Shown here: positions 1 through 11,985 of the stretch, in pieces
Layout of the letters: the number at the start of each line of letters is the position of its first letter
Position numbering within the stretch: position 1 is the stretch's first letter
Assembly (NCBI GenBank): GCA_030704615.1
Contig: CM060732.1
Location: 22,072,001 to 22,136,000 of the forward strand
DNA from: Takakia lepidozioides
Lineage: Eukaryota; Streptophyta; Takakiopsida; Takakiales; Takakiaceae
Direction of reading: 5' to 3'
Length of the DNA stretch: 64,000 nt
Notes under the pieces: model-generated
Told to the model about the DNA's origin: nothing
Seen by the model: the letters and a program-made list of their open reading frames with translations, nothing else
Databases searched by the model: none
Translations under genes and position numbers: made by a program

Positions 1-802
1 TCAGAGGTGCTTTTCCATAGACCAATACGAAAGGGGAAACTCGTGTTGCGGAATGTTTTGTGTTATTATAACAGAACTTTGCCGCATCCAAGTGCTCCAC
101 CCAGTCCGATTGGTCTGCCGACATGTAATTTCGCAAGATCTGCTTCACCACGGAATTCACCCTTTCCGTTTGGCTGTCTGTCGTAGGTCGGAAGGCGGTG
201 CTCATTTTGAGCCTCGTCCCTATTTTCTTCCAAAGTACCCTCCAAAATTTACTAGTAAACTTTGCATCGTGGTCCGAGACAATATCCTTCGGGAGTCCAT
301 GATGCTTGAAGACGTGGGCGAAGTAAAGTCACCCCGTCTCCTGCGCCGTTGCCGTCTCCTTGGTGGGGATGATATGACCCATTTTACTGAACCTATCCAC
401 CACCACCATGATTGCGTCGAATCCTTTTGACAGCGGCATAGTAGTCATGAAGTCCATCGAGATACTTTCCCAAGACCCCTCTGGAATCGGCAACGGTTGT
501 AACAGCCCCGCTTGCTTTTTGTACTCGCTCCGGTTTTGTTGGCATGTGGTGCATGTCTTGACATACTCCTCGGCATCCTCCCTCAGTTTGGGCCATAAAT
601 ACTCTTTCTTCAGGATTGCCGCGGTGCGCTTGGCTCTGTCGTGGCCCGTAAGCGGGCCATCATAATATTCTCTCAAGAGACTATCTTTGATCCCTCCCAT
701 CGGCACATAAAGACGTTTTTGCTTATACCGGAGCAGTCCATTTTGCAAGTGGAACTGCGATTTAACCCCCATCCTCAAGTCCCGCGTCACGGACTTCACC
801 AT
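1..802 (-). pseudogene. Ty3/gypsy integrase fragment (frameshifted)
   Basis: The upstream part (802 to 329) holds the zinc-binding region, with the CxxC in KTCTTCQQNR, followed by the first catalytic aspartate in SISMDFMTTMP. A frame change near 329 moves the rest of the catalytic core to another frame. That frame continues to the window edge and holds SDHDAKFTSKFW (second aspartate) and DRQTERVN (glutamate), so all three acidic residues of the DDE triad are still readable. The usual zinc-finger histidine pair is only partly visible. The C-terminal domain lies outside the window. Known role in the family: insertion of element cDNA into host chromatin. Confidence 0.85.
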
Positions 803-803
803 C

Positions 804-2484
804 TCATCCTTTCGGTAAGCCTTCCGAATCTTCCTTTGGAGCGCTGCCCCTGTACACCATCATGAGCTGCTGCTTTCTACTTAAAGCATCGGCCACCACA
901 TTGTCCCGTCCTGGTTTGTACTGGATATCCACGTCGAACAGTGCCAAGGTGTCTTGCCACCTAATTTGTTTTGGGGACAACTTAGGCTGCGTGGCAAAAT
1001 ACTTCACCGTGACATTGTCCGTGAACACCTTCACCGGGTTGGAGCCAATATAGTGGCGTCAAAGCTCAAGGCAATGCACCACCGCCTTCATTTCTTTCTC
1101 GTGCGTTGGCCACCGCCGCTCCATTTCATTCAGTTTCTTACTTTCGTAAGCCACTGGACGTCCCTCCTGCATGAGTACACCTCCAATTGCGAAGTCCGAC
1201 GCATCTGTATGAATCTCAAATGGGCGGTCGAACTTCGGGATTTTCAGGACTGGAGCTTCCGCCATCCGCTGTTTCAACTCGGCAAAAGCTTGGCCACAAA
1301 AGGTGTTCCATACCCAGACTTTGGATTTACACAGGAGGTCTGACAACGGCCCCGCGATCTTGGCGAAATTTCTCACATACTTTCGGTAATAGGAGGCGAG
1401 TCCTAAGAAGGATCGCACTCCTGGATCGAAGTCGGAGGCTCCCAATCCAAGATTGCTCTCACATTTCTGTCATCCATTTTGATCCCATCCTGTGTAATCA
1501 CATGCCCCAAGAACTCCACTTTTGTGACCCCGAATTCGCACTTTGAAGCTTTGGCATACAGCTTCCCTTCCCGTAATTTCTGGAACACCCTTTTGAGGTG
1601 CTCCAGGTGCTCTTCCTTTGTTTTCGAGTACACCAAGATGTCGTCGATGTACACGATCACAAAGTCGTCCAACCACTCCTAGAAAAGGTTGTTCATTAGT
1701 GTGCTAAAGGTTGCGGGTACGTTGGTGAGCCCAAAGGGCATCACCAAGAACTCATAGGAACGCGGTCTTTTCCTCATCTCTTTCCGCCACTCGAATTTAA
1801 TGATATCCGGAGCGCAAATCGATCCGGCTGAAATACTTCGCTCTTGCCAACCGATCGAAGAGGTCATTGATCCTTGGCAAAGGGTATCGGTTTTTGATAG
1901 TCACCTTATTCATAGCCCTGTAATCGACACACATCCGCAGAGTCCCATCATTCTTGTCTGCGAATAGCACCGGGGCTTCGTAAGGTGACTTACTCGGCCG
2001 GATGTACCCCTTTGACATTAGATCCTTGAGCTGAGTCTTCAGCTCAACCAACTCTCTGTAGCTCGACCAACTCTCTGTGGCTCAACCGATAGGGTGCCTT
2101 GGCAGGCGGCTCCGATCCCGGTATCACCTCAATTTTGTGGTCAACTCCTCTTCGCGGTGGCAAGCCGCTTGGTAAATCCTCCGACATCACCTCCTGATAT
2201 TTCTCCAAAATCCCCTTGATCCAATCTGGGCTCGGCTCCCCATCGCCTTTTTCCTTCACTTGTCTTACGTAAAGCAAAAACTGGGGCTCGTGTGGCTCCT
2301 CCACGGCCCACTCCCTTGCTGACAGAAGGTTTATTCGCCCTCCCACGAGGTTGGGCGTTTTCGACACTCGTAAAACTTCGTCACCATTCCCACACGGTAG
2401 CGTGACTACTCTTTTGTGGCCATCTATGACCGCTCCGTATCTGCTCACATCCCCAAAATGAGATCCACTCCATCGATCTCGCAA
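804..2484 (-). pseudogene. Ty3/gypsy reverse transcriptase and RNase H (broken)
   Basis: From upstream to downstream on the minus strand one reads: linker and RT N-terminus (2484-2044), RT fingers with [20 protein letters not shown] and IDLRSGYH (2051-1797), [13 protein letters not shown] (1867-1679), the catalytic YIDD (1672-1403), then RNase H with TDASDFAIGG (1445-1059) and FTDNVTVKYF to ADALSRK (1034-804). The reading frame is broken near 2044 and 1800, by a TAG at 1681-1679 (just before EWLDDFVIVYIDD), and by a TGA at 1061-1059 inside RNase H. Function in the family: copying element RNA into DNA. This copy is inactive. Confidence 0.9.
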
Positions 2485-3720
2485 ATGGTGAAGTTCTCAC
2501 GTCCCTCCCAACTCCCGAACTGAAGAGGAACATCGAACGCCAACCTCGTCGAGTGCGACGCTCATGTGTCCACCAACAACGATACGTTAGTTCCGGAGAT
2601 TATCCCACTCACAAACATTAATTGACTCCCTTTACGCAAGGCGCCAGTTTCCTGATACAACTCACAAGAGTAGTTGCCTACCTTGCAAGTCTTGGCGACC
2701 ACCGCCTCCACCAAGCGGCTGATAGAGGCTTCGGATAACTCCGTGGTTGCCCGAGTCATGTTCAATTGTCGGGGATTCGTACACTTCTTGGCCATGTGCC
2801 CGGGCTCCCCGCAATTAAAGCACACTCCATCGAAGGTCGCCTTCTGTCCGCCATAAGCCACCGCACCTGGTTTTCCTTTCAGGGCACCGAGTGTCCTCTT
2901 GACGTGTGAGGGCCCTCCCTTCGATTTCCTTGTGCCATTGTCACCGCGTGGCCTATCCCATTTCTTTTCCGGTTGGAAGAAGTCACCTTCCCGCCGGACC
3001 TTCTTGTGGTTTAGCTCCGTACGACCTTGTCTTTCGCCCCTAGGGACATCCGAGAAACATTCAGCCCTTTCAATTGCCTCGTTCAAAGTCTTAGGTGGCT
3101 TCTCCTCCAACTTCCGTCTGGCCCATGGGGCTAGTCCCGCCACAAAGTTGAAGACCATTTCTGGTTCTGCCATGTCCGCGACTTCGAGCAACAGCACATT
3201 GAAAGCCTGAACATATCCCCGAATGTCATCCGTTTGCTTCAAATTCCTCATCTTGTCCCGGGCGAGCTAGGACGCGTTGAGGGGCACAAACTGTCTCTTC
3301 ATGAGTTCCTTGAACCCACTCCAGTTCAAGGTCTCCAGGTTTGGACCTCGGTCGTGAAGGCGTTTCTGCCACCATTGTTGAGCATAGCCCCTCAAATAGG
3401 TGGGAGCCACTTCCACCCGATCCTCGTCATCCAACTTGGCCACCCGGAAGTACTGCTCTAGCTTCAAGAGCTAGGTGTTGAGTGCCTTCCGATTTTGGAC
3501 GCCCTCGAAGGTGCCGGGTTCCTTAGGCTTCGCCTTAAACTTTGCCTTAGTGGAAGTGACATTAGTCGCCTTCAACACGTCTTTCAACGTCCCACCAAAC
3601 TGTGCCAACAACCCTTCCCAAAAGGCTGCTGGCATGGGAGACATCTGTTGGTCTGTCGGAGCTCTCAGGGATTCCTCGGGCTCCGACTCCTCACATTTAT
3701 CTAGGGTCGACTGTAATACA
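2485..3720 (-). pseudogene. Ty3/gypsy gag and protease N-terminus (broken)
   Basis: The gag N-terminal region can be read from about 3720 (KPKEPGTFEGVQNRKAL). It is followed by the capsid signature EQYFRVAKLDDEDRVE and GYAQQWWQKR, then a basic region and the CCHC knuckle CFNCGEPGHMAKKC near 2820. In-frame TAG codons lie at 3473-3471 and 3269-3267. At 2564-2562 a TGA sits directly after the aspartate-threonine of the protease active-site triad, where the family has glycine, and downstream A-S-H-S remains readable. No ATG for gag is evident, so the start is unresolved. The protein would form virus-like particles; this copy cannot. Confidence 0.88.
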
Positions 3721-4225
3721 TGCCTTATGTTTGGAAATTATCTAGGTGAGGTGCCTAAATAATAAAAACGAATCTGCCTAATAATATTCCATTTTTATTA
3801 ATTATTAGAGGCAGAAGTGCCTAATAAGCTAGGTAAGTACGGTATGAAGGATGCATTCTCAGCGTTTGACTGAATGGCTAAACAAGATGTGGTAGCCTCC
3901 GCAACAATCCACCATTTTTTATAAAAACAAAGAAACACAAGATGTATGTATGTAACACTCTGGGGATGACCCACCCTTTTTTATGCTTCCAAACTCTGAG
4001 GATGCCGAAGAGGAGGGACCAGCAGGATTTCGACCCTCTTTCCTTTGAAAAATAAATATGATAGCTTCGGCAACACTCCGCCGTTCTTCTTCCGGAAAAC
4101 AATGAAATATGGGATGTATGTATGTAACACCCCACCTTTTTTTGTGAAAAATTGAACATAGTTCTCAGAATTCGTCGCTAGTAGTGCGGAGCAACGCGAA
4201 GCCTTAGTTTTTATATCTGTTGGGT
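3721..4225. other. Gene-free stretch with a diverged direct repeat
   Basis: No coding sequence is supported here. Two diverged copies of one segment lie at about 3890-3975 and 4059-4145; each contains a run ending in gatgtatgtatgtaacac followed by a poly-T tract. They may be remnants of the 5' LTR or leader of the neighbouring gypsy element, but no paired LTR ends were found. Confidence 0.4.
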
Positions 4226-4237
4226 AAATAAAGGATA

Positions 4238-4475
4238 CAAACAGTCAGTAGCTCAGTTGGTAAAGTGCACTGAGTGCCATCCGGATGACCCTGGGTCAAA
4301 TCCTGCTACTTGACGGGTGTGGTACGCTCTTCTCCCCCTTTCCTGCGTAAGTGTCGCATCTGAAAGCCTTACGGCGAGGTTACTAAGAGGTTATTTTCTC
4401 CTCGCTCTATCAAGGGGGGCTGATTTGTGAGCTGTCGCTCCCAGGTGTTTCCCTTAAAAAATAAAATAAAAAATA
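4238..4475 (+). mobile_element. tRNA-derived SINE with 12-bp target-site duplication
   Basis: The 5' head looks like a tRNA promoter: an A box (TAGCTCAGTTGG, 4249-4260) and a B box (GGGTCAAATCC, 4293-4303) 44 bases apart, the spacing of a tRNA gene. A non-tRNA body follows, ending in an A-rich tail of AAATA-type repeats (from about 4456). The 12-bp word AAATAAAGGATA flanks the element at 4226-4237 and 4476-4487, and the right copy merges into the tail. This is the expected result of target-primed reverse transcription using LINE enzymes. It is not a functional tRNA gene: the acceptor stem is not complementary and the B box departs from consensus at two positions. Confidence 0.8.
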
Positions 4476-4487
4476 AAATAAAGGATA

Positions 4488-4755
4488 TACTGAAGGATAT
4501 ATATTCTTTTGTTTGTTATGCTCAACTCAAAAAATATGACTAATTAATTAAAGCAATCAATTTTTGGTTCAATACCTAGTACGAGGCAAATTGTAGATGT
4601 TGTGAATAATATGAGGGATGAGCATGAGAGTGTTTCTTCACACCAAAGATAATAATCAAACAAAGCCACGTAAGACCATGTACGAGTGCCTCGTCCACGA
4701 AACTAGTGCCTCCGAGATCCGGGTTGAGTTGATAACATTGGAATCTGCCCGCCTG
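4488..4755. other. Gene-free stretch
   Basis: AT-rich sequence with no coding signal, no repeat structure and no recognisable RNA gene. Confidence 0.5.
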
Positions 4756-4910
4756 TGCACTCTAAGCAAGTGACTCTTTGATACAAACCCAAAAGCTTTT
4801 CATAAAGATGGAGCCCTTAGAGCATGCCCAACATGCACTCTAAGCAAGTGACTCTTGACACAAACCCAAAAGCTTTTCATAAAGATGGAGCCCTTAGAGC
4901 ATGCCCAACA
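4756..4910. repeat. Tandem duplication of a 78-bp unit
   Basis: Unit 1 (4756-4833) and unit 2 (4834-4910) are almost identical and both begin TGCACTCTAAGCAAGTGACT. Unit 2 has lost one base. Each unit ends with the first bases of the adjacent MITE (GAGCATGCCCAACA), so the duplication copied the flank plus the outer terminal inverted repeat of the MITE. Confidence 0.9.
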
Positions 4911-5266
4911 GAGGCTCACTAAACTGCCATCACTATGTTGGGGAGGCGTATGGTGAGGCCCGCAATCTAGATGGCACGTGGGCCGGCAAGAGCCCCAACA
5001 GCAACCCACCATACCCATAGGGAAGTGATGGCGCCGGGCTGAGGTGACCATGGGCCCCGCCACCTGCCCGCCACTCGTCATTACATGTGAGGCTGATCCT
5101 GATAGCGTGCCGGAGAATGCCACACTCCAAACGCACTGTAGATAGCGCGCCAGTGGGACGAAATTTGGTGAGGCTCACCATTTTGAAGCGCCAAAACGTG
5201 CTGCTGGGGAGGCGTGATCCCGTCCTACATCGGCGGCCGCGCTAGATAGAGCGCCCGGACATGCTC
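4897..5266. mobile_element. PIF/Harbinger-type (Tourist-like) MITE
   Basis: The 370-bp segment begins GAGCATGCCC and ends with the inverted counterpart GGACATGCTC. Both ends are flanked by TTA (4894-4896 and 5267-5269), the 3-bp target preference of PIF/Harbinger transposons. It contains no coding sequence, so it would be a non-autonomous element moved by a transposase encoded elsewhere. The terminal match is short (GAGCATG plus scattered bases). The superfamily call therefore rests mainly on the TTA duplication and on the GAGCATNTCC-like end common in plant Tourist elements. Confidence 0.65.
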
Positions 5267-8200
5267 TTATATGGTACAAATGACAATGGTACCCCCCTTA
5301 TATGGTGCACAATAATGGTACGCCCTTGGAGATGGTGATAGAGGGAGGATGCTTACACAAGGGACCGTGAGTGAAGGCCCTCGTACTTAGGGATGAAAAA
5401 GAGTTTTTTATTTATCTTTTTGCTACATATTCCAAAAATTTATATTTATCCAAGTGTAAAGGGTATATGGAAATTATTTACCCTTCAAACGAGTAAGGAT
5501 AAGGATATCTCAGATTATATATCCGTCTGAAGGGTAAGTATAAGGGTAAATGAAATGGGCCAACCCGGATAAATCATTTACCCTTACTCTGATTTACTTG
5601 TCGAATAAATCCGGGTAAATGATTTACCCGCACAACGTGACTGGTTTGTACTGAGGCTTGTGAGAATCATATGCTTTGCCATTACATACTTTCCTGCCTC
5701 TTCACTCCACTTTCCCTAATGAAACACAATTACACTCGCACACAATGTCGGCTTGTCAATTTATGACATGATGCTAGATGCAGTAGGTTGATTCCAACAA
5801 TGTTAACTGAACCATTTACCATGCAATTCCTGACACATGGGGCTGTCATTCCACTGCCTGTCACACCCTGGAGAGTAAGGTAGAGAGACATGGAGAGAGA
5901 GAGAGAGAGAGTGAACATGAAGATTACTAGAGTATGAGCATGTTAAGACCTTTCCCGCACGCTCTACCTCTGACTCTGCATCTTGTGGCATTGCGGACGC
6001 ACTTTACGACGACGACTTTGAATTTCTTCACGTTGGCTAACGTTACCTGATATTCCTGCTGTATCTGACATAGTCTGCATGGTGACGATCTTGCCAGGTC
6101 TCAAGTCTCTTAGTTTGGAGTATGTCCTGTCGTGTGGGCATCATGTAACGGTGTGTTGTATAGAGCCTTGGGGCATTATGTGGTCTCTGAATCCGCATAG
6201 ATATGTAGAACTTTATGTTGGGGTTTAAGTGGTTCATGGGAATGCGGAGGTCCTCAGCACGTCTCCTGGAGTTGGTCTGTTGTTGTATTGGATCTGTACA
6301 TGAACCCCCAACTCTTTCAAGTTAATTTAGACAGGTGATTTTGTTGCTTTGGTGAAATAAGAGGAATTGATAAGAGGACTAAACTGCATTCCTCATGGCA
6401 ATAAAACATAAAAATGTATGTAGGGAGCTTGCTTATTAGCTGTAGTGGTGTCGTTGGGTGATCTGATGATCTCTAGGAAGGATGCGTATTACATAGTTGT
6501 TGACTTGAGCCCCAGCTTACACATTTGGATTGTGCTGCTTGGCCAGAGTTTGCCATTGGATGCCTACAAGCTACTGGCTGTTCCCTCTCCCTATCGGTGG
6601 TGTGCTGGTTTTCTCTGCCAATATTCTCTATTACTACAGTCAGATAGTTGCTGCTCTTGGTTATCGTCAAATGTCTTTTTAATCCTTTGAATCACGTTTT
6701 ATGTTTCTTCACATGCCACTGTCTCTTTACTTGAATTGACGAGTCCATTTTTATTTTTATTTCTCTATCATCCATTACTTTCTTCTAGGCGTTCTTCTTA
6801 TGGTGGGTTTTCTGAAAAAGCTAGATCGTCCAAACCATACCTGCTAGTGCACTGATGGAGAGAACGACAGTGCTTCTTAACATTCACTTGAAGAGCTGGC
6901 CTAACTTCGTGAGAAGTTTGACTTTATGTTTTCAGCAGGGCTCCCTGATCCCTTTGTCAGATGTCACCAAATCTCATTTGCTTTAGAACATATCCTTTGG
7001 TGTGAAGGATTCTCAGGCTTAAGTCAGGCTTTCTAAATGAAAATTACTTTAGTAGTGCATTATTTCCAAACTGAAGAAATTCAACTTTTCTGATAGATAG
7101 AGGGCTGGTCACACACGCCAATGTCATTGTATTTTGTTGCTAGAGGTGTATTCTTTCACGCCTGCATCTGATAATATGACTTCAGGAAAGGTGCCCTACT
7201 GGGTTAGAAACATTATACCATGTATAGTCTCCAGCTCATGCCTCTATTCTTCTTGTTTTTGCTTGATACCAGTGGGTGCTCGCGTGCAGTGCATTGGCTG
7301 CATTCTATTCCAAAAGCCTTGCGGAGAAGCTTTCAGGCACTGTCAGTCCTTCCCAGGAGGTGAGTTGAACTTTTCACTTGTATCCAAAGTCTTGGTTTGA
7401 TTACTAAAGTGGCTTCATACAAACCTAACTAGTTTGTGTAGTGACAATTTACAACTTTGTGCACATTATAGATGCGTCTTTTATGTTATTGGCTCCGCAC
7501 CACGAACAGAGATTTCTAGTATATAGTTTACGCTGATTGAGTCTGATTGGTTTCTCTCACATCCCTTGTCTGGAGATCACTGTCAAAGTCGTGGTACAAT
7601 CGTCAAGTATCAATGGATTTGTTGAATTTGGCAAAGTAGTTTCGTAAGAATCATTCACCCCTTACTCCATCATAATGAGATCTACATGCATACTCCATGA
7701 AGTCTATGCTCTGAAGTAATTGTACAAACATATGTTGGCTCTGTCCCCAAAGGAAGACTGCCCTCCCTCCACTTGCATCATGATGGCACTCCCCACTTTC
7801 TTTGGGTAAGTAGGTCTTTTGCTTAGAAACATGGGTCACCTACTGCATTTTTAAGTCCCCCTTGGTTGTGTACTACATTATTAAATTTTAGCTAAGTCCT
7901 GGAAATAGACAGCTGATTGTTCAGGAAGAAATTTCGAGAAGGATGATGCCCGCGTAGATTGCCATAGATCTGCACAGATCCTTCATTCCTGGTGCTGCTA
8001 TTCCCTTGGATTTGAGTAACTGCGCGATTTGCGGCCTATTTCTCAAGAGTCTGTCACAGCTACCACTAATCATAAACATAGTAATATTCACTTTGACAAT
8101 ATTGTATGGCAGACAAGCTCCCAACCTACCCCATCAATGAAATTGAGGCCGATGTGAATGTCGACGAGGGTGTCGATCATGAGGAGGCGACCTCAGACAC

Positions 8201-8354
8201 ATTGTCAACTCAGGTCAAGACAACGGAAGATGAATTTTACGAGGTGTATGAGCACAATCCCCACCATATTCTCTAACTAAAAACAACCTGGAGACGGACT
8301 CCAAACCCAGGAGCTTGTTACAGCAGTTTATGGAACACCACTCACAACACTGAA
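5267..8354. other. Gene-free stretch (3.1 kb)
   Basis: No convincing exon is visible; all reading frames are short and lack recognisable motifs. Small features are a near-palindrome at 5612-5630 (CGGGTAAATGATTTACCCG) in a stretch that repeats ATTTACCC-type words between 5470 and 5632, and a GA microsatellite at 5892-5911. It could hold decayed transposon sequence or regulatory DNA. Confidence 0.4.
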
Positions 8355-8355
8355 G

Positions 8356-9520
8356 AGGTTGCATTATTCATCGGTAACTGCCTTTATCCAAATTTGGGGG
8401 AAGAGGGTAATTACGGCCGAGATTCCATTTTTTGTTCCACTTGGTTGTGATATTTGGAAAAAGCATAGAGCTACCAAAGTGTATGCTTTTTTTTTGTGGA
8501 AGATTGTAAATAGAATCCTGCCTGTGGTTGCGCTTGTCGCAGACACTCCTTCTGATTGTGTTTCATGCAATCTTCATGCAGCTGAAGACTTGGAGCACTA
8601 TCTGATTCTCTGCCCTTTTGCCAGAGCAGTGTAGGACAAGGCCCTCCTCCTGTACTCCTACTGGTCTTCTGATTTAGACTCCTCTCCCTCTGTTTTGCTG
8701 CTCAATGTCAAGAATGGCATAATTCACTGCTTTTGTCCGGTTTGGGAATCTCGAGCAGAGGTATAATCCTTTGGCATATATGGAATATGAGATGCTCTGT
8801 GATGTTTCAGAAGGTGAGGCCTTGTATGCAGAGAGTGTTGTATCTGGCTCACTCAGACCTTAGGTCTGAAGCTCGCAAAACGTGGTCAGTCCTTGTTTCG
8901 GCTCTTTCAAGGTGTGGCAGCTCTAGGAGAACCCAACTGCTTGCCTCATTCGACCAATCTTGGGGGAAGGACTTCGTCTTCTGCAGAAGAATTTCAGACA
9001 TAAGGATTGCGTGGGAAGACTCCACCCTTTCCTATTGGCAGCTCAACCAGCACCAAGTAAACACCTCGGAGGCTGAGGATACCGAAGTGAACTGGAGGCA
9101 CAAGCGTAATAGCTCTAGGAAAGGCAAATCTAAAGCCCAGCTTACCTTTGAGGCCCCCAAGAGGAAAATGGGTAGTATGTAGGTTCTGGCTGCCTTGTGC
9201 TCTGCTCTTTCCTTCATTGCTTCTGGCTGTATCTGGGGGCCTAGCTCACTTTCTTTCTTTCGGCTTAGTTGGGGAGCTCACCTCAGTGGCTCCTTCTCTT
9301 TGCTTATGTTTCCTTCTTCTTTCGGCTTAGTTAGGGAACTCACCTAGGTGGCTTTTTCACTTTGGTTTGATTCATTCTTCTTCTTTTTTCTTTTTGTCTT
9401 CTGGACTTTAGGCTCGGAGTGGTACTAGCCTTATGGTTCTTTGTAAGATTATTTTTTCCTTACCTATCAATAAATTTTCCAGGGCTACAATCCCCTTTTT
9501 AAAAATAAAATAAAAAGAGG
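8356..9520 (+). mobile_element. LINE family B (L1-like), 5'-truncated 3' end
   Basis: The frame 8359-8634 carries an RT-associated zinc-binding domain (zf-RVT type): KVYAFFLWKIVNRILP, then CVSCNLHAAEDLEHYLILC with the Cx2C...H...C pattern. A stop and a frame change separate it from 8733-9182, which encodes the C-terminal tail with EVNWRHKRNSSRKGKSKAQL. That tail matches the tail of the interrupted LINE at 46.9-48.5 kb (DVNWRHKRSLRKGKSKAHL), so both belong to one family. A 3' untranslated region follows, ending AATAAATTTTCCAGGGC and an A-rich tail near 9497-9517, also shared with the other copy. The endonuclease and polymerase domains are missing, as expected for a 5'-truncated insertion. Confidence 0.85.
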
Positions 9521-11985
9521 GTGGTATATTTCAGTGTTGCCCGGATATTTGATCCAGCCTCAAACCCCGGCTGGTCCCAACCCATGTATGTGTGGATCTG
9601 CCCGAGGTCAAAAAATCAAATAGCCGCCTCCGATAAAAACCGCCGGATCTGAAAAGATGGGATAACCGGATCCGGTTGAGAAAGATGGGATAACCGGATC
9701 CGGTTGAGAACCGGTGATTTTGTAGTTTTTTTTTATCTGATTTGAACCGGAACTGGTGGCCAAAAGAAGCAGGTTATGAACCTATATATCCGGCATTGAA
9801 AACCGGAGATTATAATCTGGATAATAGTAGATTATTTGTTCACTTGACATAAAGGAGGCGGGCCATCATAGTCCTGAGCTGGCCGGTCTTCATTTCATTT
9901 ATGTTTTTTTCAATTTATCTATTTAAGGAAAGGGGACGGAGGCCCTCTACTCATCACATTTAGAGGGGCAACATTTCAGAGGGGCACGCATTTCAATTTC
10001 ATTAGTATTTTTAATAATTAGAATTTTTAATACATTAGATTTTTAATTTGGGTTATTTTAGGTTATTAAAAAATATTAAAATAGAATTAGATTTGTTTCA
10101 TAACCGGATACTGAACCGCCGGAGGCCATTGTGACAGAAACTCCATTTGTCCATAATCGCATGGGGTTAAATTTTGTATTTGTTGTCAACTTGTAGGATC
10201 ACAGAAACGGAAAAGCTCCAAAACCCCGGCCGGAACCGGAGGATGTGAACACAAAGTTAAAGTTAAACATCCGCAATCGGGTGATATTAAGAAAATCAAA
10301 TAACCGCACAACAGTGGTATATTTCGGCCCGCAGCGTGCGCGAATGTACGCAGCGTTGAAAACATACGCGTATAACACAACATGGACCGCAGAGTAGAGT
10401 AGAGTAGAGTAGAGTAGAGTAGAGTAGTGTAGTGCAGTGCTCGGTCAGCGAGGGAGAGAGAGAGAGGAAAGGGAGGGGATAGTTGGGGGGGTGCGTGCAG
10501 CGACCACGGCGGGCGTGGGGGCCACCGCAGCGATTAGAGGTCCGAAGAAGCGCTGTGGGGGTGCTGCTGCACACACCACACTGTATCGGACAATGCTGTG
10601 TGTGCACGTTAGAGGGAGCCTGCAGCGTAGCACAACCATTATTCCACAGTATCAGTGTGTGGTTCGGGCGATTGAGGCGTGTGAAGGATGACGTGATCTA
10701 AAGCTGAGCTGGGTGGTTGTGGAAGAGAGGGGCCAAGTCGGCGAGAGCAGCTGGAGAGGCGAGTGAAGAACAGCGGGAGGTTGTAGCTGGGTTTTGTGGG
10801 AGGATTCGTTGCGATTCAGTGCGGATGATGTGACCGGAATTAGTGGGCGTTTGCTTCCTGTTGGCTTCAAGGGCAGTCATGTTCGATGTGCCCTGACTGG
10901 CAAGCCGACCCAGCTCAGGTGCCAGATCATGAGGCCAGCTTTGGCCTCTTGGTGTTTATTCGTTTGTTACTGACATTTGGAGGCACGAGTTTGAGTTTGG
11001 CGGATCTTACTTTTCTACCTATGTCCGCCATCTAGTTGTGTATGTCTCGGTGTGCCTACTGGCGATTAGTTTGGGAGCAGAAACACGACGGGGCATATGC
11101 AATTAATTGAGAATGGCGATGGTATCTCCTATTTTCAGTGTTTCCTTTAAATGTCAGCTCTTGACAGAATAGGACGCTGAGTGATTTCTTCCTCAGCAAG
11201 CCATGTCGCAGATTGCAGTATGACCAGTATGAGTTACAAAATCTCGTTTATGTACGAAAATAACCATCACTACTGAATGCGAAGGCATAGTCAGAGCTCA
11301 CTACCTCTTGGGCTACATAGGATCCTGCCTCGCCTACACATTTGACATGTGGCACTGGGTAATTTCCTAATGGACTCCTGAATATCTCTAGTTCTAAAAA
11401 GGAGTGATTTGAAAGGCATGAGTTCTCTCTCCTTGTCCTGAATTTACAAGAGGAAAGTTTGCTTAGTATTTCTTCATGTGATAGGTAGTCTTCATCCAAA
11501 GTACTTGGTGTCTTGGTCAAAGTTGAGCATTAGGAAGTATATTTGGTGGCTTTCCAGTGCATGGGAGGCTTGTAGGCCTCTGGATCATTGTATTCTGCAG
11601 TAGTAGGTTGCTTGCGTCCTTCAATTTCTTCTCATTTCGTGAGACAAGCAGAGCTGAAACCAGGAGAGAAGGCGCCTGTTTGCCAATGACTACTTCGTGC
11701 AGGACTTGTAGTGGATGTTAACATGGGTTCAAATTGACCAGAGAGTTCAATACAGAAATGGAAAACAAAGGGTCCGGAGATAATGTCCTCTTGGGAAGGG
11801 AGGGGCTGGTGTGTAGGAGTAGGTACGTCTAACTAGGATGCATGGACAGGTCATTGTTCTTAGGGATATTTTCTGAACAAACTCATTTGGCACCACAGAT
11901 TGGCAGGTTGCTCATCTAGTCAGTGCTAGATAATTACCACAATATTATGTTCCACGACAGGCACCGACAGGTGAAAATCCACAAT
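9521..11985. other. Upstream region of the CNGC gene with simple repeats
   Basis: A direct repeat containing GGGATAACCGGATCCGGTTG lies at about 9657-9710 within a stretch rich in CCGG words. A TAGAG pentanucleotide microsatellite runs from about 10393 to 10427 and is followed by a purine-rich tract (10450-10480). The GC-rich block at 10480-10690 may be the promoter or a non-coding first exon of the downstream channel gene. No protein-coding exon was recognised. Confidence 0.4.

Larger units (their letters stand above)
1..3720 (-). mobile_element. Decayed Ty3/gypsy (chromovirus-type) LTR retrotransposon, cut by the window edge
   Basis: On the minus strand the order is gag, protease, reverse transcriptase, RNase H, integrase, which is the Ty3/gypsy (Metaviridae) order. 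Diagnostic pieces are a CCHC zinc knuckle in gag, YIDDILVYS in the reverse transcriptase and an integrase core. Reading is broken by several stops and frame changes, so the copy cannot encode a polyprotein. The integrase end runs off the left side of the window, so the 3' LTR and any chromodomain are not visible. I could not recognise a 5' LTR or primer binding site in the 500 bases beyond gag. The relatedness to plant chromoviruses rests on remembered family motifs. Confidence 0.93.

Noticed and set aside
4244-4316. Functional tRNA gene
   Set aside because: The arms of a cloverleaf do not pair at the ends, the B box is degenerate, and an A-rich tail with target duplication marks a SINE.
10186-10870. 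Overlapping short frames in the GC-rich block before CNGC
   Set aside because: All are short, overlap on both strands and lack motifs; a promoter or leader is more likely.
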